From Planctomycetota bacterium (GTDB taxonomy: Bacteria > Planctomycetota > Phycisphaerae > Phycisphaerales > SM1A02): DNA of 64,000 bases. The notes below the pieces were generated by a model. The model was not told the DNA's origin. It worked only from the letters and a program-made list of their open reading frames with translations, and made no database searches. Below, piece by piece: positions 1 to 7,445 of the stretch; position 1 is the stretch's first letter; each line of letters opens with the position of its first letter. The position numbers and the translations under genes were made by a program. The stretch is taken from contig JADFIR010000003.1 in NCBI GenBank assembly GCA_022566535.1, forward strand, positions 62,001 to 126,000. The letters run 5' to 3'.

Positions 1-558
1 CCCGTCGAAGCCGGGCTTGAAGGTATCGAGCTGCGCCGCAACTGGAAGAAGCGCAAGTGGCCGATGTATAAGCAGGTGATCCGCCGCATTCAGTCACACG
101 GCATTCGCGTCAACGCCTGCTTCGTGTTGGGCCTCGACGGCCATACGACCGACGTGTTTGAAGCCTTGTACGACTTCGTCCAAGACACCAGCCCGTACGA
201 CGTGCAGATCACCTATCAGACGCCGTTTCCCAATACACCGCTTTATCGCCAGCTTCAGCGCGACGGCCGGCTGACCCACGATGGACAGTGGGATCGCTAC
301 ACCCTCTTCGACATCAACTATCAGCCGAGGCCGATGACTGCTGAGCAACTGCGACTGGGCTTCCATCAGCTGACCAGCCGGCTCTACAGCGACTCGTTCA
401 CCAACTGGCGACGAGACAACTTCAAACAACAGTATCACCGTGGCCCAGCAACCCGCCGCGTCCGCGCTCCTTGTAAAGCCGCGACCACCGGTCGCGGTCT
501 TCCGACACGCGCACCATCAAAGCCCGCCGTACTGCCCATGCGCCTCCCGATCCTTTAG
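1..558 (+). CDS. B12-binding-type radical SAM protein, C-terminal part
   Basis: The frame is open from the first base, so the N terminus (cobalamin domain and CxxxCxxC cluster) lies outside the window. What remains is the C-terminal half of a radical SAM barrel and its tail: 'GIRVNACFVLGLDGHT', then 'YDVQITYQTPFPNTPLY', then the 'PMTAEQLRLGF...LYS..FTNWRRDNF' tail seen in the DUF4070-type B12-binding radical SAM family. Recognisable family sequence stops near base 440. The last 31 or so residues are translated from the hairpin repeat that starts near 463, so the natural stop has probably been replaced by repeat insertion. The substrate is unknown. Family assignment is good; specific function is not assigned. 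Confidence 0.8.
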   Translation, partial: PVEAGLEGIELRRNWKKRKWPMYKQVIRRIQSHGIRVNACFVLGLDGHTTDVFEALYDFVQDTSPYDVQITYQTPFPNTPLYRQLQRDGRLTHDGQWDRYTLFDINYQPRPMTAEQLRLGFHQLTSRLYSDSFTNWRRDNFKQQYHRGPATRRVRAPCKAATTGRGLPTRAPSKPAVLPMRLPIL

Positions 559-667
559 TCCTCGCTCCTTGTAAAGCCGCGACCGGTGGTCGCGGTCTTC
601 TTACACGCGCGACCAGTGATCGCGGCCAGTCGTAGCTCAGGCCTGACACGCTTACCAATGCGTCGAT
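463..667 (+). repeat. Hairpin-rich dispersed repeat, copy 1 (REP/BIME-like)
   Basis: A roughly 205-bp element that recurs at 3348-3579. It has two CTCCTTGTAAAG blocks, each followed by a perfect 8-bp stem with 3-nt loop (CCGCGACC-acc-GGTCGCGG near 479-497, and the same stem with loop ggt near 577-595). A third, weaker stem follows near 608-624, then a TCAGGCCTGA palindrome. The first unit overlaps the 3' end of the radical SAM frame and supplies its C-terminal codons and stop. The hairpins could terminate transcription, but no long T-tract follows. No transposase gene is adjacent. Confidence 0.8.
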
Positions 668-810
668 CGATTCCGCCAACGCCGCCCGTGCACCCCGAAA
701 GAGAATCTTCTCCCCATTTGTTCCCGGTGATTCCTGCGGAAGCTGCCTACGGCTTCGCGATGGGACTCGCAACCTCCTCCAATGCTGCACCAGGGGGGCA
801 ATTAGAATTA

Positions 811-943
811 GGGACAGTCACCTATTTCACCACGATTCCGATCAGTTGCAATCGACTGGAACTTGTGTTTCCGGGGGGAGCGTTACACTCGTGCTCGGAG
901 GGCTCGGCGATGGTGCCGGGCGAAGGTCAGCGGGGATGTCGGT
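811..943 (+). repeat. Promoter/leader-like repeat, copy A of 7
   Basis: First of seven related intergenic copies in the window, all in plus orientation ahead of a plus-strand gene. It contains the core GGAACTT, then a G-rich spacer of 18 bases, then TTACACT (about 883-889). A hairpin with arms GCTCGGC and GCCGGGC (about 902-921) follows. Its left end carries GGGACAGTCACCTATTTC, a string that reappears near 42317. The next start codon is at 1074, farther away than in most copies. Confidence 0.75.
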
Positions 944-1073
944 TGAAATGCGGGGTGATCATCCCGAAGTGTTACGCAGACGTGACATTCACCGGTGATT
1001 GAGCCGGTACAATGTGCGCATGCAAGGGGCGCCGGACCGATACTCGGAAGCGAGCGATTGCAAGGAGATCAAC

Positions 1074-1613
1074 ATGGAAGACCGCATAAGGACACTGGAA
1101 CGACGGCAGTGGATCGGCATGGCGGCGTTCGCGCTGCTGTTCGTCGCGGCGTTACTCGGCATGTCGGATGACAAGGTGCGCGACCAGGCCAGGGTAAAAC
1201 ATTTGCAGGTCGTCGATGACCACGGCCGGGCCGTCGTGGAGATAACGGCAGGCGAGCTGGGCGGACAGATCGTGCTGCGCTCGGCGGGCGGTGAAGACAT
1301 CGTGCGCATTGAGGCGGATGCGAAGGGAGGCGCCGTTTTGACATTTCAAAACGACGGGCGACGGGCGACCGCGCTGCGCACGTACCAAATGAATGCGACA
1401 AAGAGGGTCGGCGGCTTGAACATCTTCGACTGGAGGGGTAGGGCGACCGTATCGCTGGGCACGGGCTTCCACGGCACCGGACCAGTGTCGATGGGTGCCG
1501 GCTGCGCGGGCGGGGTTCTGGTCCTGGCGCATGACGACAGCGATGACAGCGAGATGATGCGTGTGGATTTGTGCCTGCTGAAGGAGTTGTCCGAGCTTCT
1601 CGGTCGGAAATGA
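1074..1613 (+). CDS. Hypothetical single-pass membrane protein
   Basis: 179 residues. The start ATG is chosen because AGGAG lies 7 bases upstream (about 1062-1066); the frame is open further upstream but without a ribosome site. One transmembrane helix (about residues 13-30, 'WIGMAAFALLFVAALLGM') is preceded by a charged N terminus, so the rest probably faces the periplasm. The remainder is beta-rich and glycine-rich with short repeated strands ('VVDDHGRAVVEITAGELGG', 'IVLRSAGGEDIVRIEAD'), suggesting a small beta-helix or sandwich. I do not recognise the family and assign no function. It lies downstream of promoter-like repeat A and upstream of copy B. Confidence 0.6.
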   Translation: MEDRIRTLERRQWIGMAAFALLFVAALLGMSDDKVRDQARVKHLQVVDDHGRAVVEITAGELGGQIVLRSAGGEDIVRIEADAKGGAVLTFQNDGRRATALRTYQMNATKRVGGLNIFDWRGRATVSLGTGFHGTGPVSMGAGCAGGVLVLAHDDSDDSEMMRVDLCLLKELSELLGRK

Positions 1614-1684
1614 AATCGACGAAGAGGAAGCGGATATGCGCCGCGAGGGGCAAGAAACGGGATGGGAGTCTGTTTCGGGGCCGG

Positions 1685-1809
1685 CCCGTCACCGTCGATT
1701 CCGCTCAGTTGCAAGCGACTGCAACTTGGGTTTGCGGCGCGCGCGCGTTACACTCGTGCTGGGAAAGCTCGGCGGTGGAGCCAGGCGTTGGTCAAATGGG
1801 AACTGTCGG
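1685..1809 (+). repeat. Promoter/leader-like repeat, copy B of 7
   Basis: Same architecture as the other copies: GTCACCGTCGATTCC head, GCAACTT (one mismatch to GGAACTT), a 20-base GC spacer in which the usual G-tract has become a GCGCGC run, and TTACACT near 1749-1755. The GCTCGGC...GCCAGGC hairpin has one mismatched pair here. GTCAAATGGGAA ends the conserved part. The start codon of the SpoIIE phosphatase gene follows about 35 bases later. Confidence 0.8.
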
Positions 1810-1842
1810 CGTACGCCACAACGCCGTTGGTAGGAGTTGATG

Positions 1843-3270
1843 ATGCAACCCTCCTTACGAGATACGGGCAGTACCACCCCGATTCTCCCAGACACGACGA
1901 GCAGAGCCGAGGTCCTTAAAGGCATGACCTGCTTGGACACATCGGGCAACCGGCGCATTCCGATTCTTATGGAGATGGTGGCGGCGCTAAGTCGGGCGAC
2001 AGAACCGAAGCAGGTGCTGCGCGAGTTCGCCGAGGGGTTTCTGAAGTTGCAAGGGCCTCTCGGCTATGTCTCACTCTCTACCCGCGGTCTCCAACCGGGC
2101 GAATACAAGATCACCCGGCTAATAACTGGCAGCGTCGTCAGCGAGATGAGCGACGCGGATCCGTGGAGGAATTGGTCGTCCTTGCCAGTGCATCGCGGTG
2201 GATTTTTCGGAGCACTCATCCGTAATGCCTATCCGGAGATCATTCATTCTCTAGACCTGCGCGACGATCCAGTGGTCGGCAACGCACTGGCCAAATACAG
2301 ATCGCTCATGGCGATCCCGTTATTCGACGGTGGTGAGCCGCTCAACTGGACAATTACGCTCCGCGAAGACCCGCAAGGTTTCACGGTGCAGGAATTGGAG
2401 GAGTTGATCCTTCCGACGAATCTCGGCGGTGCGACTGTCAAGAATGTGATGATCACGAAACAGCTACGCGACGCGCACGCGGAGATCCAGCGGGAGGTCG
2501 AACAAATCGCCAAGATTCAGCGAGCATTGTTACCTCAAAAGATCCCGAGCATTCCCGGACTCAAGATCGGAGTCAGCTACGAGACCTTCGACATCGCCGG
2601 AGGTGACATGTACACACTGCGCCCTCTACGGCGAACCAATCCCACTGCGGCCATCGGTGAGTCTTCTTATGATCCGAACGGACCCTGGGGCATTCTTGTC
2701 GCCGATGTTTCAGGGCACGGACCCGCTGCAGCGGTTGTCATGGCGATCATGCAGTCGGTGATCGAGACATATCAGCGTGAACCAGCCGGCCCAGCGGAGG
2801 TTCTGGAGCATGCCAACCACTACATGATCACGAAGCGAATCGAGCAGAGGTTTGTGACAGCGTTGTTCGCAATATACGATCCAATGACGCGTCAATTCAC
2901 CTATTCGCGGGCCGGCCACAATCCGCCTCTGTTGATGTGGCCCCAGCGCGGCCGGGAAATCTCTCGCCTTGAGGGGAACGGTGGCGTTCCGCTGGGCATC
3001 ATGGCGGGAGAGTCATATGGCGAGACGAGCATCACGCTTGCGCCCGGTCAGACCTTGGTGCTTTATACCGACGGCATTACAGAGGCGACATCACCGGCCG
3101 GTAAGATGTTTGACGTCAACGGCATCGAGAGATCGCTCATCGACTGCACCGGTGAGCCGCAGTGCGTGATCGATCACCTTACCACCGCAGTAAGAGAACA
3201 TGAGGCGGGCATACGGCCGAGAGATGATCAAACGCTTGTGGTGATCCGTGTTGAACCCACAGATTCGTAG
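1843..3270 (+). CDS. GAF domain-SpoIIE/PP2C serine phosphatase (RsbU-type)
   Basis: About 475 residues. An N-terminal GAF-like sensor region (about 30-200) is followed by a short coiled linker ('QLRDAHAEIQREVEQIAKIQRALLP') and a SpoIIE-type PP2C phosphatase domain. Metal-binding acidic motifs are all present: 'AGGDMY', 'VADVSGHGPAAA', 'LYTDGITEA' and 'RDDQTLVV'. Such proteins usually dephosphorylate anti-sigma-factor antagonists in partner-switching pathways; here that partner is inferred and not seen nearby. Start: AGGAG at 1832-1836 favours ATG 1843 over ATG 1840. The gene is monocistronic, with promoter-like repeat B just upstream and hairpin repeat copy 2 downstream. Confidence 0.88.
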   Translation: MQPSLRDTGSTTPILPDTTSRAEVLKGMTCLDTSGNRRIPILMEMVAALSRATEPKQVLREFAEGFLKLQGPLGYVSLSTRGLQPGEYKITRLITGSVVSEMSDADPWRNWSSLPVHRGGFFGALIRNAYPEIIHSLDLRDDPVVGNALAKYRSLMAIPLFDGGEPLNWTITLREDPQGFTVQELEELILPTNLGGATVKNVMITKQLRDAHAEIQREVEQIAKIQRALLPQKIPSIPGLKIGVSYETFDIAGGDMYTLRPLRRTNPTAAIGESSYDPNGPWGILVADVSGHGPAAAVVMAIMQSVIETYQREPAGPAEVLEHANHYMITKRIEQRFVTALFAIYDPMTRQFTYSRAGHNPPLLMWPQRGREISRLEGNGGVPLGIMAGESYGETSITLAPGQTLVLYTDGITEATSPAGKMFDVNGIERSLIDCTGEPQCVIDHLTTAVREHEAGIRPRDDQTLVVIRVEPTDS

Positions 3271-3347
3271 TTCGCATCGGTTTGAATCGAAGGCAAGAAA
3301 AGGGGCAAGAAAGGGGGACGGGAGTCCTTATTCGGGGCCCGCCGCAT

Positions 3348-3579
3348 CCTCGCTCCTTGTAAAGCCGCGACCACCGGTCGCGGTCTTCTTACACGCGCAC
3401 CATCGAAGCCCGCCGTACTGCCCCTACGCCTACCGATCCTTTAGAGACTGTTTCAGCCGCGACCTCGCTCCTTATAAAGCCGCGACCGGTGGTCGCGGTC
3501 TTCTTACACGCGCGACCGGTGATCGCGGCCAGTCATAGGTCAGGCCTTAGCCTGACACGCTCGGCAATGCGTCGATCTG
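3348..3579 (+). repeat. Hairpin-rich dispersed repeat, copy 2 (REP/BIME-like)
   Basis: Second copy of the element at 463-667, nearly identical through the two CTCCTT(G/A)TAAAG blocks and their CCGCGACC/GGTCGCGG stems (about 3365-3383 and 3481-3499). It has an extra 20 or so bases in the middle and ends in a perfect stem GTCAGGC-ctta-GCCTGAC (about 3539-3556). It lies between the phosphatase gene and the DarTG locus. The paired stems and repeated spacing resemble REP/BIME arrays; a mobilising RAYT protein is not present in the window. Confidence 0.8.
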
Positions 3580-3611
3580 GCAGACTGAAAGCCTCCCCTA
3601 CCGCCATTGAA

Positions 3612-3790
3612 CTATCCATCCTCCCAGAGCTCTGGCTCTTGCGCCACGCTCGGGGCGCCGCGCGCCTCATCGGGGACAGCTGCGATTTCGTCCGCGGTAA
3701 ACAGGGGACCTCCCAGCACGGCATCGAGCAGTTGCCTTTGGCGCGGGTATTCGGCCAGTGGGGAAGGTGTCTGTGACCGATCTGGCGTAT
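3612..3790 (-). pseudogene. Possible C-terminal gene remnant upstream of darT
   Basis: A minus-strand frame ends at 3612 with protein-like sequence 'QRQLLDAVLGGPLFTADEI' then 'AAVPDEARGAPSVAQEPEL' and 'WEDG'. It has a plausible amphipathic composition and a clean stop, but no recognisable start, and the upstream part of the frame reads as junk. I read it as the tail of a deleted gene sitting between hairpin repeat copy 2 and the toxin-antitoxin pair. No family is assigned. It may be a chance open frame. Confidence 0.25.
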
Positions 3791-3937
3791 CCGCGTGACC
3801 TCGCGATCGACGGTCACTCCCCCGAATCCGGTCGGCCGGATTCCCGACGAGATCATGGGGAGGCCTTACGAAAAGAACGGCACCGGGTATCCTGTTCATG
3901 TTCGTCGAATGCGGAAGCTCGTGTGTAGGAACCTGAT

Positions 3938-4588
3938 CTGCCGCGTGTCCCACCCAACCCGAAGATCTACCACCTTACGCACGTGCGGAATCTGGCCGGT
4001 GTCGCAGATGCGGGCGTGCTGTGGTCCGACGCCAATCGAATCGAGTTGGGTCTGGAGTGCCAGGTAGTGGGCATGTCGAAGATCAAGGAGCGCCGTCTCC
4101 AGGAGTTAGGCGTCGACTGCCACCCCGGCACGATGGTCGGCGAATACGTGCCGTTCTACTTCTGCCCGCGGTCGATCATGCTCTATATCCTCCACAGGGG
4201 CAACCATCCGGAGTTGACTTATCAGGGTGGGCAGCGGCCGATGGTGCATCTCCAGTCAGATTTGCGGACCGTCGTGACCTGGGCTGAGCAACAAGGCCGA
4301 CGGTGGGCATTTAGCAATGTAAATGCGGGTGCGTATTACGCGCAGTTCTTCGCCTGTCTTGAACAGCTTGATGAGGTAAACTGGACAGGCGTTCGTGCGA
4401 CTGACTTCCGCAACGCCCAGATCAAGGACGGAAAGCAGGCTGAGTTCTTGATGCACGAGTCGTTCCCGTGGCCGCTGGTGGAGAAGGTGGGCGTATTCAA
4501 CGGGGCAACGGTCGAAGAGGTGCGAGAGGCGTTGGCAGGGGCTTCCCAGAAGCCCACTGTTGAGGTAGAGCGCAATTGGTACTATTGA
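3938..4588 (+). CDS. darT: DarT-type DNA ADP-ribosyltransferase toxin
   Basis: DarT toxins attach ADP-ribose from NAD+ to thymidine in single-stranded DNA, blocking replication. The family signature is clear: 'NPKIYHLTHVRNL' at the N terminus, 'CHPGTMVGEYVPFYFCPRS', 'MLYILHRGNHPELTYQGGQ', and near the end 'KQAEFLMHESFPW', which carries the catalytic-glutamate region. The conserved N terminus begins before any in-frame ATG or GTG. A stop lies at 3926-3928 and the first GTG is 3983, inside 'THVRNL'. An AGGA at 3927-3930 sits 7 bases before CTG 3938, so I place the start there (216 residues). A standard caller would use GTG 3983 (201 residues). The darG antitoxin gene follows after 17 bases. Confidence 0.88.
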   Translation: MPRVPPNPKIYHLTHVRNLAGVADAGVLWSDANRIELGLECQVVGMSKIKERRLQELGVDCHPGTMVGEYVPFYFCPRSIMLYILHRGNHPELTYQGGQRPMVHLQSDLRTVVTWAEQQGRRWAFSNVNAGAYYAQFFACLEQLDEVNWTGVRATDFRNAQIKDGKQAEFLMHESFPWPLVEKVGVFNGATVEEVREALAGASQKPTVEVERNWYY

Positions 4589-4605
4589 CCGAGAGGAGGC
4601 GGCCG

Positions 4606-5649
4606 ATGATCGACTTGCGACGAGGCAACATCTTGAGGGTCAAGGCGGATGCCTTGGTCAACACCGTCAATTGTGTTGGCGTGATGGGCCGCGGCATCGC
4701 GTTGCAGTTCAGGAAGGCGTTCCCGGACAGCTTCAAGGCGTACAAGGCCGTGTGTGATCGTGGCGAGCTCGCGCCAGGCACGGTGCTGGTGCATGACCTC
4801 AACCGTCTGGAGCAACCCCACTACCTGATTCACCTTCCGACGAAGCGGCACTGGCGAGGTAAGAGCCGGATCGAGGACATCGAAGCGGGGCTGAAGGCCC
4901 TGGTAGTGGAGGTGCGTCGGCTGAAGCTACAGTCGGTGGCGGTTCCACCCCTGGGCTGCGGGCAAGGTGGCTTAGACTGGGCAGATGTCCGGCCGAGGAT
5001 CGAGCGAGCTTTCGCAGAGCTCCCAGATGTACAAGTGCTGCTGTTCGAGCCGAAGGGTGCTCCTTCGGCTCAAGAGATGGCCAAGGACGAGAGGCGGCCA
5101 AACATGACAGAAGGGCGCGCGGTGCTGCTCGGTTTGACACGGCGGTATCTCGCCGCGGTCTTGGATCCGCATGTCACGCTCCTTGAGATTCATAAGCTGA
5201 TGTACTTCATGCAGGAGTCAGGACAAGACCTAAGGCTGGGATACGCGAAGGGATCTTTCGGCCCCTACGCTGAGAAGCTGCGCCACGTGCTCACGCACAT
5301 CGAGGGTCACTTTATCATCGGCTATGCAGATGCTGGGGATCGGCCGGACAAGCAGATCGAACTCGTGGCTGATGCCTGCGAGGAGGCCGAGTCCTTCCTC
5401 AGCAAGCATGAAAAAACCCGTGAACGGTTCGAGCGCGTGGTCGAATTGATCGAGGGTTTCGAGACTGCATTCGGCATGGAGTTGCTGTCCACGGTTCATT
5501 GGGTCGCCACGCGCGAGAACGCCGCTACGGTCGACGAGGCTATCCAGAAGACGTACAAGTGGGACAGGCGCAAGCGGATATTCAAGGAGCCTCAGATTCG
5601 CATGGCTTGGGACGTGCTGCACCGCGGCGGTTGGCTGCCGGCCGCATGA
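4606..5649 (+). CDS. darG: DarG-type antitoxin: macrodomain ADP-ribosylglycohydrolase with C-terminal toxin-binding domain
   Basis: 347 residues. Residues 1-155 form a macrodomain ('NTVNCVGVMGRGIALQFRKA', 'VPPLGCGQGGLDW') that removes ADP-ribose from DNA. Residues 165-347 form the DarG C-terminal domain ('GLTRRYLAA...LLEIHKLMYFMQESG', 'YAKGSFGPYAEKLRHVLTHI'), which in characterised systems binds and blocks DarT. GAGGAGG lies at about 4593-4599, 6 bases from the ATG. It directly follows darT, the usual toxin-first order. Length and both domains are complete, so the pair is likely functional. DarTG systems are known as anti-phage abortive-infection modules; that role here is inferred. Confidence 0.92.
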   Translation: MIDLRRGNILRVKADALVNTVNCVGVMGRGIALQFRKAFPDSFKAYKAVCDRGELAPGTVLVHDLNRLEQPHYLIHLPTKRHWRGKSRIEDIEAGLKALVVEVRRLKLQSVAVPPLGCGQGGLDWADVRPRIERAFAELPDVQVLLFEPKGAPSAQEMAKDERRPNMTEGRAVLLGLTRRYLAAVLDPHVTLLEIHKLMYFMQESGQDLRLGYAKGSFGPYAEKLRHVLTHIEGHFIIGYADAGDRPDKQIELVADACEEAESFLSKHEKTRERFERVVELIEGFETAFGMELLSTVHWVATRENAATVDEAIQKTYKWDRRKRIFKEPQIRMAWDVLHRGGWLPAA

Positions 5650-5656
5650 CCGTCCT

Positions 5657-5770
5657 TTAGCTCGACTTTCGCGTCTTCTGCTTCTGGCGACCCTTCGTCG
5701 CGCGCCCCTGCTTGCCGTTCCCGTTAGGTCGCGTCGCGCGCTGTTTCGTGGGCGCACCTGCGGCGGGTCA
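5657..5770 (-). pseudogene. Basic-tail remnant (Lys/Arg-rich C terminus) cut by repeat copy C
   Basis: On the minus strand, a frame ending in TAA at 5657-5659 reads about 34 residues of Lys/Arg/Gln-rich sequence ('GNGKQGRATKGRQKQKTRKS'), typical of the disordered tail of nucleic-acid-binding proteins. Its upstream part runs directly into promoter-like repeat C, where the frame loses protein character. No start or folded domain remains. I read it as the tail of a deleted gene; simple low-complexity sequence is the alternative. Confidence 0.3.
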
Positions 5771-5889
5771 CCGTCGAGTCCGGTCAGATGCAAGCGACTG
5801 GGACTTGGGTTTCCGGGGGCGGGGCGTTACACTGGTGCTCGGAAGGCTCGGCGCTGGAGCCGGGCGTTGGTCAAATGTGAAATGCCGGG
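5762..5889 (+). repeat. Promoter/leader-like repeat, copy C of 7
   Basis: GGTCACCGTCGAGTCC head, GGGACTT box (one mismatch), a 20-base G-rich spacer and TTACACT near 5827-5833. The hairpin GCTCGGC-gctgga-GCCGGGC lies near 5848-5867, followed by GTCAAATGTGAAATGCCGG. It sits 18 bases before the start of the Yip1-family gene, so if it is a promoter the transcript leader is about 70 nt. Confidence 0.82.
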
Positions 5890-5906
5890 TGAAGGGAGGA
5901 CCGCTA

Positions 5907-6422
5907 GTGACGACCTTCATGGGTCGGATTGTCCGGGCGGCGAAGCTGGATGCGAACCTCTACGAGGAAGTGGAGGCGGACACCGGCGGGACCCGTCAGG
6001 CGATGGCTGTGGTGGTGCTCGGGAGCGTCGCTGCGGGCGTCGGGGCGGGCGGAGGGGGTCTCGGCGCGATGCTGATGGTGGCGGTGGCGGCCCTGATCGG
6101 CTGGTTTGTGTTGGCGTACCTGACGTATTGGATCGGCACCCGGTTGCTGCCTGAGCCCCAGACCAGCGCGACGCACGGGGAGCTCCTGCGCACCATCGGG
6201 TTTGCCAACTCCCCCAGCCTCCTGCGCGTGCTGGGAGTGATCCCCGGATTGCGCGACATCGTGTTCACGGTCACCGGAATCTGGATGCTGGTGGCGACGG
6301 TCATCGCGGTGAGGCAGGCGCTGGATTACCGTGGGACTCTCCGGGCCGTGGGCGTCTGCGCCCTGGGGTGGCTGATCCAGGGGATCCTCCTCTTCATCGT
6401 GATCACTGTGCTGGGCGGCTGA
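5907..6422 (+). CDS. Yip1-family membrane protein
   Basis: 171 residues with four or five hydrophobic helices and the family's N-terminal 'GRIVRAAKLDANLYEEVEAD' signature, followed by 'QAMAVVVLGSVAAGVGAGGG'. Yip1-domain membrane proteins of this size are common in planctomycetes and have no established role. GTG 5907 is chosen over ATG 5919 because GGGAGGA (5894-5900) is 6 bases upstream of it. The gene stands alone behind promoter-like repeat C. Confidence 0.8.
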   Translation: MTTFMGRIVRAAKLDANLYEEVEADTGGTRQAMAVVVLGSVAAGVGAGGGGLGAMLMVAVAALIGWFVLAYLTYWIGTRLLPEPQTSATHGELLRTIGFANSPSLLRVLGVIPGLRDIVFTVTGIWMLVATVIAVRQALDYRGTLRAVGVCALGWLIQGILLFIVITVLGG

Positions 6423-6855
6423 GGCGCGGGTGGGCGTCCGTGACCCCAGAGCCATAAACCATGAGCCATGAGCCATGGGTGATGACCGCCGTACCACTCG
6501 GCGCGCGCGGGGTGGGTTGAGGACGCGTTGGCGGGCACAAGATGGTCGAAGTTATGGCTGGATAAGCCTCCGAAGCGCTGAGTTAGCGCTGAGTTAGGCC
6601 GAGATGAGCCTCGGTTAGCCGAAGATGTTGCGCGCGTAGCCCGGCCGGCGCGCGCCCAAAGGCCCGTTCGGCAAGCCCGGCGCGCGCAAATCGTTCCGAC
6701 CCTCAATAGCCGGTCACAATCAACGCCGCCGGAACCGCGAAATGCGCGCTCCGAATGCTGCGCGCGCAGATGTGCCACCGGTTTTGGGGCCCGTGGCGTG
6801 CGCGCTGTGGCTGGGCTGACGCCGACTGCGGTGTGCGGTGCCCGGAGCGATGCGG
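6423..6855. other. 433-bp intergenic region with short tandem repeats
   Basis: No gene is supported. It holds a CATGAGC-type tandem (about 6460-6477), an exact 11-bp duplication AGCGCTGAGTT (6574-6584 and 6585-6595), a CCGAG-type inverted repeat (GGCCGAG...CTCGGTTAGCC, about 6597-6620) and several GCGCGC runs between 6640 and 6810. Open frames across it are repeat artefacts. Confidence 0.5.
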
Positions 6856-7257
6856 CTATTGGAGAAACCGGCTCGCGGTCTCACCCGTCGCGACCATGCA
6901 GGAGTCCTTCTTGCCAAACCACTTGTATCGCTTCTGGGCAATCAGAGCGTACAGCCGGTTCCGCAGTGGGCGGGGAATGATGGACAGCACCGCCAGGGTC
7001 CGCCACAGGCCGCCGAGGTGCTTTGCGATCCGCAGCACCGCGTCACTTTGGGTGTAGCAGCAGTCCCCTTCAATCAGCACGATGCTTTGCGGCGGATCCG
7101 AACACAAGCCGCGCGGTTCCAGCAACCGCCGACCGGTATCGGACTGCAGCGGAGCGAACCTGAAGTGAGCCTTCGGATCGTGGCGAATGATGAACCGGAC
7201 CGACCAGTTGCAAAGGTTGCATACGCCGTCGAAGAGGACGATGGGGCCGTCCGGCAT
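6856..7257 (-). CDS. DCC-family thiol-disulfide oxidoreductase-like protein (DUF393)
   Basis: 133 residues from ATG 7257, which directly precedes the conserved start 'PDGPIVLFDGVCNLCNW'. The DGxCxxC motif is the hallmark of the DCC family, thought to be thioredoxin-like. Further family features are 'FIIRHDP..HFRFAPLQSDTG', 'SIVLIEGD..Y..SDAVLRI' and the basic 'RLYALIAQKRYKWFGKKDSC' end. The substrate is unknown. A TATAAT-like -10 lies on the minus strand at 7324-7329, giving a leader of about 60 nt. It is divergent from the histidine kinase gene. Confidence 0.87.
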   Translation of the reverse strand: MPDGPIVLFDGVCNLCNWSVRFIIRHDPKAHFRFAPLQSDTGRRLLEPRGLCSDPPQSIVLIEGDCCYTQSDAVLRIAKHLGGLWRTLAVLSIIPRPLRNRLYALIAQKRYKWFGKKDSCMVATGETASRFLQ

Positions 7258-7323
7258 TGGAGCCCTTGCCTGCCTAGGGAATGCTGATGAGGCGCCTGCA
7301 CCCGTTGGGTTGAGGACATTTCC

Positions 7324-7329
7324 ATTATA
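7324..7329 (-). promoter_or_regulatory. Putative -10 element of the DCC-protein gene
   Basis: On the minus strand this reads TATAAT exactly, 67 bases before the ATG at 7257, in an otherwise GC-rich divergent intergenic region. No convincing -35 hexamer is seen at the usual distance. Confidence 0.4.
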
Positions 7330-7445
7330 GCCGCGGGGAAATGCCGGGCGATCGAGACATGATGAGCGTACCAGCGACGCGACCCGGGCGGACTCGTATG
7401 ATCTGGTTGTCCGCAGCGCCACGACCGAGCCAGGGGACGCAGCCG

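Noticed and set aside
462-667. CRISPR array from the repeated CTCCTTGTAAAG blocks
   Set aside because: Only two units per locus with non-uniform spacers and palindromic stems; no cas genes. It is a hairpin repeat.
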